Part shown: one piece after another, positions 43,059-48,310 of the stretch
Layout of the letters: each line of letters starts with the position of its first letter
Position numbering within the stretch: the first letter of the stretch is position 1
Assembly: GCA_910579175.1 (NCBI GenBank)
Contig: CAJTTB010000020.1
Span: 1 to 48,310 of the forward strand
Length of the DNA stretch: 48,310 nt
Origin: an uncultured Oscillospiraceae bacterium
GTDB lineage: Bacteria > Bacillota > Clostridia > Oscillospirales > Ruminococcaceae
Direction: 5' to 3'
Made by a program: the position numbers and the translations under genes
The notes under the pieces: model-generated
Told to the model about the DNA's origin: nothing
The model's database searches: none
The model's input: the letters and a program-made list of their open reading frames with translations, nothing else

Positions 43059-46000
43059 ATGAAAAAAAGAAAAGCAAAAAGTCTACTAGCCTGTTTGGTT
43101 GCAACTAGCTTATTGGCATCAACAACTTCTGTATTTGCGGCTGCAACGGAATCCCAAGGACCAGTAACTTCTCAAAATCAGTCCGAAACAGAACAAAGGG
43201 CTGATTTTGTAAAGGGAGAAGCACTGATTTTATATCGTCCAGGCATTTCTGCAAGAAACAATTCCTTACAGGGATTTACCATCAAACAGGAATGGGATTT
43301 TTCCAGCAATCGACCTTATGTAGCAGGTACAGAAGCAGAAAAAGTTGCATTGGTAAGTAAGGATAATTTGAGTACAGAAGAGTTGATTAGCCAGTTGGAA
43401 TTGATGGATGGCGTAATTTATGCAGAACCAAACTATATTTATCATATCAATGGAATGACAAGTGATACATATATAGATTCACAATGGGGACTCAAATCTG
43501 AAGAAGATGGTGAACCCGGCATCGATGTTCAAGCAGGTTGGAATGCCGCAGAAAATGGCGAAGAGAATGTAGTTGCTGTGTTAGACAGTGGTGTGGATTA
43601 TACCAATCCTGATTTGAAAAATGTGATGTGGGTCAATCCAGGAAATGCGAATGTACAAGGTAAGCATGGATATGATTTCTTTGAAAATGATTCTGACCCT
43701 ATGCCAACTTCCATTGAAGAAGAAGGAGAATATGGTGATTCCCATGGCACCCATTGTGCTGGAATTATCGCCGCTGAAATTGGCAATGCGCAGGGAATTG
43801 CAGGTGTCAGCCCAAACACCAAGATTATGGCACTGAGAATTGGAAACGCTCAAGGTATGCCAACAGATGCCATCTTGGGCGCTTATGAATATATGATAAC
43901 TGCAAAACAAAATGGGGTTAATATTGTTGCTGCCAATAATTCTTGGGGCGGTTCTGGAGGCTCTAAAATTTTTGAATATGCACTGAACAAAACTGGTGAA
44001 TTGGGTATTTTATCTGTCTGTGCAGCCGGAAATGATCAGGCAAATATTGATGAAATATTTGATTTTCCAGCTTCTATAGATAGTCCATATATTCTTTCTG
44101 TAGCAGCAAGTGATCAAGATAATAGTTTATCTACCTTCAGCAGTTACGGAAAGAAAAATGTAGATGTTGCTGCTCCTGGGACTACAATTCTGTCTACAGT
44201 TGCAATGGATTATTATCTTCCATTCTTGAAAAAAGATAAGCAAGCAGACAACGCTTATTATAATCCATTGGATGCTGAAGTGGTGGAGTTAGAAGAAGAA
44301 ACCCAACCACAAGCAGTAGAAGAAGTAAGTACTGTGCGCTATGCAGTTGGAGATCTGGAAATCTCTAATATACGCAAATCAATCACAGATGAAAATGGAA
44401 ATACTCGTTATGAAGATGTTTCTGATATCGTGAGTTTTACAACCTATGCAAAGGGTTATGACAATAAAGCGCTTTCTTTGAGTACAAGAGGACTGGCATA
44501 TGGCGATGAAATTCAGTTTGATATAAAGGTAGAAAATCCATATTATGGAAAAAGCGCTCCAACTGAACAATTATATGTCAGTATGGTAAACAGCAGTGTA
44601 GAATCAAGCCCTGAGAATATTTTACATGGTATCCAAATTGCTCAAAAAGATAAGAAAAATTTAGCAATTCATTCAAGTGGTGCTTATCCAGATTCTTGGA
44701 ATGCTCCTTTGGCAGAAGTTTCAGTGGACCCAGCAGAGGAATATCTCACCTTTGAAGTGACTGTATTGGTTAGAGCAGATACTGCCAGTGAGATTTTATT
44801 TGATGAATTTGGAATTGGCACAAGTACTGGAAAATATGGCTTGATGTCTGGTACCTCTATGGCAACACCAATGGCGACTGGAGCAGTGGCATTGGTTGCA
44901 TCTGTATATCCAAACGAAACCGTTCAACAGATTCGCGACCGCATAATCGGCGGTGTTGTTCCATTGAGTGCAGATGGGGAAAAAGTTGCAAGTGGTGGTC
45001 GTATTGACTTGGAGAGTGCGATTGCCAATCCAAACCCTGTTGCGAGTTCTGTTATTGTAAAGAATGGCTCTGGTCTTTTAACGGGTAATTTTTTAAATGG
45101 TTCTATCCTTGAAATTGATGGGAAAGCAGTAAAAATTGAGAGCCGGAGTGATAAAGATATTGTCTTTAACGCATATGGTATTGCATTGAATCAATATCAT
45201 GAAGTGACTTTGATAAAGAATAAAAAAAGTTATACTTATCGCTTGTGGTTTGCTGAAAAAGCAGAAGATGTTGAGACAATCACCTCTATGCCTGATAACA
45301 TGTATAGTGTAGATGGAGAATTGTTTGCTGGAAATAATAAACTATATTATGTCGATGGAATTGGACAACTTTATATTTTAAATGGAAATAAATGGCAATT
45401 GGATAAGAATTTCTCAATTGCAGTCGGCTCTGAGCGCGCAGGTGGCATTCAATATGGAGGATACTTCTATCATGATAATCACATTTGGGCGGTAGGCTAT
45501 GTGATGGTAAGTGAAGGTGTTATTGAATTAGTTTTAAACTGTTATGACTTACAGAGCAAAAGCTGGACACAAGGAGCTGTTATTTCCGATTGTAATGGTC
45601 TTGTTTATGAAGAAAATGGTTCTTTGGTTATGAAACGGACAGTTTATCAGGACAAATTATATATTTATGCAGCAAATTATGCAATGGATGGCACTGGTAT
45701 CGTTTCCTTTGATTTAAAAACAGGTGATGTGCAAAATGAACCTGTTCCAGAGAATTTTGATGAAATGTTAAACTATGGTCGTCCGATTGCATTCCAAACC
45801 GTTGGGGATAAGTTGGTTTTGGTTCATCCACAAATGACTGGAGCGGAATATCCAGCATTTAATACAGTTGCAGAAGTATACCTGTTTGATGGAACAAAGT
45901 GGACAAAAGGCAAATCAATTGATTGTAAAGATGAAAATGCTATGAATCAGATGATACTTTCTTCTGAAGTGGCATATCAAGATAAATTGGTCTTTACAGA

Positions 46001-46730
46001 TTTACAGATGGAAGGTTATGGCGATACAATTACCTATCAGGTTTCTAAGGATAAATGGGAAAGTGCAGATTATTCTGTTGGTGATTTAGATGCGCGTGAT
46101 GCAGCAACATTGAATGACTATTACTATTTTATTACTCTTGATGGTACACTCTGTCGTATTTCTATGAAAGAGCAAGAGAGTTTTATTCCTCCGGTTTGGG
46201 GAGATATTGGAAATACCACAACCGACCCAAATCAAGGTGATGAAAATGGTACTTGGAAACAAAATGAAAAAGGTTGGTGGCTTGAAAGAAAAGATGGAAG
46301 TTATCCAACAAATGAATGGGCAGAAGTAGACGGCAAGTGGTATCATTTTGACAATTTGGGATATATGCAGACAGGCTGGGTATCTGTTCCATCTGGTTGG
46401 TATTATCTAAACGCTGATGGCTCTATGGCAACTGGTTGGCAGCTTGTCAATGGTAAATGGTATTACTTAAATGAACAGGGAACCATGCAGACAGGTTGGA
46501 TATCTGTTTCATCTGGTTGGTATTATCTGAACGCTGATGGCTCTATGGCAACTGGTTGGCAGTTTATCGATGGCAAATGGTATTACTTAAATGAACAGGG
46601 AACTATGTTGACCAGTTGGAATGATATCAATGGAAAGTGGTACTATTTGGGCGATAATGGAGCAATGTGGGAAGACACTACGACACCAGATGGTTATCAA
46701 GTAAATGCTTCAGGTGCTTGGACTGAGTAA
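43059..46730 (+). CDS. Secreted subtilisin-like (S8) serine protease with cell-wall-binding repeats
   Basis: 1223 residues. A signal peptide (1 to about 28, ending SVFAA) is followed by a propeptide (about 30-130) and the S8 catalytic domain. The triad is D176 (VLDSGVDY), H229 (SHGTHCAG) and S600 (GTSMATP), with the oxyanion Asn in AAGNDQ. About 200 residues (roughly 390-590, beta-rich and acidic at first) are inserted just before the catalytic Ser. Residues about 700-1060 look like a beta-propeller or kelch-type region (YYVDGIGQLYILNGNKW). Residues about 1064-1223 hold GWYYLN/GKWYYL choline-binding-type repeats, so the protein is probably retained at the cell surface. AAAGGAG precedes the ATG. 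Substrate unknown. Confidence 0.93.
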   Translation: MKKRKAKSLLACLVATSLLASTTSVFAAATESQGPVTSQNQSETEQRADFVKGEALILYRPGISARNNSLQGFTIKQEWDFSSNRPYVAGTEAEKVALVSKDNLSTEELISQLELMDGVIYAEPNYIYHINGMTSDTYIDSQWGLKSEEDGEPGIDVQAGWNAAENGEENVVAVLDSGVDYTNPDLKNVMWVNPGNANVQGKHGYDFFENDSDPMPTSIEEEGEYGDSHGTHCAGIIAAEIGNAQGIAGVSPNTKIMALRIGNAQGMPTDAILGAYEYMITAKQNGVNIVAANNSWGGSGGSKIFEYALNKTGELGILSVCAAGNDQANIDEIFDFPASIDSPYILSVAASDQDNSLSTFSSYGKKNVDVAAPGTTILSTVAMDYYLPFLKKDKQADNAYYNPLDAEVVELEEETQPQAVEEVSTVRYAVGDLEISNIRKSITDENGNTRYEDVSDIVSFTTYAKGYDNKALSLSTRGLAYGDEIQFDIKVENPYYGKSAPTEQLYVSMVNSSVESSPENILHGIQIAQKDKKNLAIHSSGAYPDSWNAPLAEVSVDPAEEYLTFEVTVLVRADTASEILFDEFGIGTSTGKYGLMSGTSMATPMATGAVALVASVYPNETVQQIRDRIIGGVVPLSADGEKVASGGRIDLESAIANPNPVASSVIVKNGSGLLTGNFLNGSILEIDGKAVKIESRSDKDIVFNAYGIALNQYHEVTLIKNKKSYTYRLWFAEKAEDVETITSMPDNMYSVDGELFAGNNKLYYVDGIGQLYILNGNKWQLDKNFSIAVGSERAGGIQYGGYFYHDNHIWAVGYVMVSEGVIELVLNCYDLQSKSWTQGAVISDCNGLVYEENGSLVMKRTVYQDKLYIYAANYAMDGTGIVSFDLKTGDVQNEPVPENFDEMLNYGRPIAFQTVGDKLVLVHPQMTGAEYPAFNTVAEVYLFDGTKWTKGKSIDCKDENAMNQMILSSEVAYQDKLVFTDLQMEGYGDTITYQVSKDKWESADYSVGDLDARDAATLNDYYYFITLDGTLCRISMKEQESFIPPVWGDIGNTTTDPNQGDENGTWKQNEKGWWLERKDGSYPTNEWAEVDGKWYHFDNLGYMQTGWVSVPSGWYYLNADGSMATGWQLVNGKWYYLNEQGTMQTGWISVSSGWYYLNADGSMATGWQFIDGKWYYLNEQGTMLTSWNDINGKWYYLGDNGAMWEDTTTPDGYQVNASGAWTE
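46371..46610 (+). repeat. 120-bp tandem duplication within the protease wall-binding repeats
   Basis: The DNA at 46371-46490 and 46491-46610 is nearly identical, a 40-residue unit containing SGWYYLNADGSMATGWQ and GKWYYLNEQGTM. The few differences are mostly synonymous, pointing to recent duplication or conversion. Confidence 0.85.
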
Positions 46731-46780
46731 TAGTACAGAGCTACTGATATCGTAAAACTATAATAAAAAAGCAATCAATA

Positions 46781-46823
46781 AAATCCGAGGTTCATCTTTT
46801 TGATGTTCCTCGGATTTATTTTT
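46781..46823. terminator. Convergent terminator between the protease and cyclophilin genes
   Basis: AAATCCGAGG (46781-46790) pairs with CCTCGGATTT (46808-46817), with an inner CATC/GATG stem, followed by ATTTTT on the plus strand. It also lies past the minus-strand cyclophilin gene. Confidence 0.85.
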
Positions 46824-46852
46824 AAATGTTTTTTAAACCTGCCTTGGTCGAT

Positions 46853-47377
46853 TTATTCGCTTATCTTTTCTGGTTCTGGATAGTCCACACCCTGTGTATC
46901 AACGGTTACTTTTTTCATTGTTTGCGCTTGGTAAGGTTTATCCATGGCATCTCGTTTTTCCAAAACGATTCTATAGACTTCTTCCATACCTTCAGTCACC
47001 TTTCCAAAAGCGGCATATTCTCCATCTAAATGGGGAGCATCCTCCACCATAATAAAAAATTGAGAACCAGCGCTGTCAGGCATCATGGAGCGAGCCATAG
47101 AGATAACACCAGTGGTGTGTTTTAATGGATTATCAAATCCATTAGACTGAAACTCTCCTTTGATTTCATAGTCAGGACCACCCATGCCAGTACCATCGGG
47201 GTCGCCACCTTGTATCATAAAGTTTGGAATCACTCGGTGAAAGATAACACCATCATAGAATCCCTGTTTTACTAGGGAAATAAAGTTATAAACAGTATTT
47301 GGGGCAATATCGGGATATAATTCTATTTTGATCGTGTTTTGGTTTTCCATTTCAATTGTTACAATTGGATTTGACAT
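46853..47377 (-). CDS. Peptidyl-prolyl cis-trans isomerase (cyclophilin type)
   Basis: 174 residues, one cyclophilin domain without signal peptide, so cytosolic. GVIFHRVIPNFMIQGGDPDGTGMGGPDYEIKGEF contains the catalytic Arg region, and SAGSQFFIMVEDAPHLDGEYAAFGKV the binding pocket. GAGG is 13 nt upstream, a slightly long spacing. Confidence 0.95.
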   Translation of the reverse strand: MSNPIVTIEMENQNTIKIELYPDIAPNTVYNFISLVKQGFYDGVIFHRVIPNFMIQGGDPDGTGMGGPDYEIKGEFQSNGFDNPLKHTTGVISMARSMMPDSAGSQFFIMVEDAPHLDGEYAAFGKVTEGMEEVYRIVLEKRDAMDKPYQAQTMKKVTVDTQGVDYPEPEKISE

Positions 47378-47533
47378 TTAATTTTCATTTCCTCTCTTGT
47401 ATTTTTTTGATTTCTATGCAAAAAGTTGTGAGAATATGTTTGTGTTTACTTTTTTTCTTTGATAACATGGGTACTGTTATCACCGAATACTGGGACAAAT
47501 GTGCAATGATTGTTTGTAAGAGACAATAGCGAT

Positions 47534-47878
47534 TTATTTTTTGATGATCAGCGCCATAAATACCAAGTCTTCATTTCCAGAATTTTCAATTCCATGACCG
47601 TCTCCATCTTTACAGAACACAACATCTCCTGCTTTTACTGGGTATACTTGATCATTGTCCTGATAGTTGCCTTGACCAGAAATAATATAATAAGTCTCTG
47701 TTTCCTGATGATGTTCGTGATAGCCCAAACTATCCCCTGCCGCAATGGTTACCTGTGCAAATAGTCCACACTTGTTGTCGAGTTGTTGTTCATTTAACAG
47801 ATGATCAATGCAGACATAACCTTTTCCGCCTGCCATATGTTGCTGTTTATCAATGATTCTATCTTCTCTTGTAGTCAT
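47534..47878 (-). CDS. Small cupin-domain protein
   Basis: 114 residues. Cupin motif 1 is YHEHHQETETYYIISGQG (metal-binding His/His/Glu), and motif 2 ends with GDVVFCKDGDGHGIEN. Such single-domain cupins bind a metal and often a small ligand; the activity is unknown. The start is ATG at 47878, 8-9 nt after AAAGGTGG; a GTG at 47890 overlaps that site. The hairpin GATAACA/TGTTATC (47461-47481) lies between it and the cyclophilin gene. Confidence 0.9.
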   Translation of the reverse strand: MTTREDRIIDKQQHMAGGKGYVCIDHLLNEQQLDNKCGLFAQVTIAAGDSLGYHEHHQETETYYIISGQGNYQDNDQVYPVKAGDVVFCKDGDGHGIENSGNEDLVFMALIIKK

Positions 47879-47949
47879 ATTAAAAACCACCTTTCTTTTA
47901 TGTAATCCTATTTTACTACAACTGGGTTTATCTTACAAGTTTTGTTTGA

Positions 47950-47994
47950 CAATCAAAACAGGTTGGATCAAAATCGATCCAACCTGTTTGATTG
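47950..47994. terminator. Long hairpin right of the cupin gene
   Basis: CAATCAAAACAGGTTGGATC and its complement (GATCCAACCTGTTTGATTG) form a 19-bp stem with one bulged A and a 6-nt loop. It is followed by TTGTTT. It is probably the terminator of an operon whose end is outside my view, or a boundary of the repeat array. Confidence 0.6.
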
Positions 47995-48008
47995 TTGTTT
48001 AGATACTA

Positions 48009-48310
48009 TTTTTGATTATGGAACAACCAAAAATATACCTCTTTTCTTGTGCCTGCAGGTACTTTCTTAATCAATACTATTTTTTATTACGAGCCGCTGA
48101 CAATGGTCAGACGAATCAGCGAGTAACAAAAAATATACCTTTTTTCTTGTGCCCGCAGGCACTTTCTTAATCAATACTATTTTTTATTACGAGCCGCTGA
48201 CAATGGTCAGACGAATCAGCGAGTAACAAAAAATATACCTTTTTTCTTGTGCCCACAGGCACTTTCTTAATCAATACTATTTTTTATTACGAGCCGCTGA
48301 CAATGGTCAG
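48009..48310 (+). repeat. 100-bp tandem repeat array (at least 2.8 units), copy C of the two-block repeat
   Basis: AAATATACCT recurs at 48031, 48131 and 48231, and TTTTTATTACGAGCC at 48081, 48181 and 48281, so the period is exactly 100 bp. The array is cut by the window edge. Each unit holds the core AAAAAATATACCTTTTTT, the hairpin GTGCC-(4 nt)-GGCAC, and CGCTGA/TCAGCG around CTGAC/GTCAG. The first unit is shortened between the two blocks. No ORF is present. Confidence 0.85.

Noticed and set aside
48009..48310. CRISPR array at the right end
   Set aside because: The 100-bp units are repeated as a whole. There are no unique spacers between short repeats, and no cas genes in view.

Overview
The window reads as a chromosomal segment of a low-G+C, endospore-forming Clostridia (Firmicutes). 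The evidence is spore genes (spmA, spmB, spoIIP, gpr), FabK as enoyl-ACP reductase, a Firmicutes-order S10-spc-alpha ribosomal cluster, zinc-binding forms of S14, S4 and L36, strong AGGAGG ribosome binding sites and many TTG starts. I cannot resolve the genus from sequence alone.

Layout. 0.1-0.45 kb: 5S rRNA, tRNA-Asn, 5S rRNA. 0.6-7.3 kb: an AbrB-type regulator, spmAB, a corrinoid/uroporphyrinogen-decarboxylase-family methyltransferase, an unrecognised helical protein, a DUF1877 protein, a CPCC zinc protein and proS. 7.3-17.4 kb: type II fatty acid synthesis. fabD is divergent from fabH-fabK-fabG-fabF-accB-fabZ-accC-accD-accA, and acpP follows behind its own promoter and a long structured leader. 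Together these genes make malonyl-CoA, load it onto ACP and run the elongation cycle. 17.9-34.0 kb: rpsJ through rplQ, including secY, adk, map, a KOW protein, infA and rpoA, preceded by a leader with two terminator-like hairpins. 34.1-42.1 kb: a GNAT acetyltransferase, a histidine phosphatase, a CmpB-like membrane protein, a PII-like protein plus cation:proton antiporter pair, a lipoprotein gene split by an in-frame stop, a DUF2284 protein, spoIIP and gpr. 42.2-48.3 kb: rpsT, a probable non-coding transcript, a secreted 1223-residue subtilisin with cell-wall-binding repeats, a cyclophilin, a cupin, and a 100-bp tandem repeat running off the right edge.

The genes are mostly orthodox; the unusual material is in the non-coding DNA. 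The main items are: (i) an interspersed two-block repeat present at three loci and amplified in tandem at the right end; (ii) terminator-like or mutually exclusive RNA structures before rpsJ and acpP; (iii) two compact three-way-junction RNA candidates near acpP; (iv) a promoter-to-terminator transcript of about 300 nt without a long ORF before the protease, carrying a perfect 30-bp palindrome; and (v) a lipoprotein gene with a single CAA-to-TAA type interruption. All calls come from reading the sequence by eye; no database search or folding program was run.
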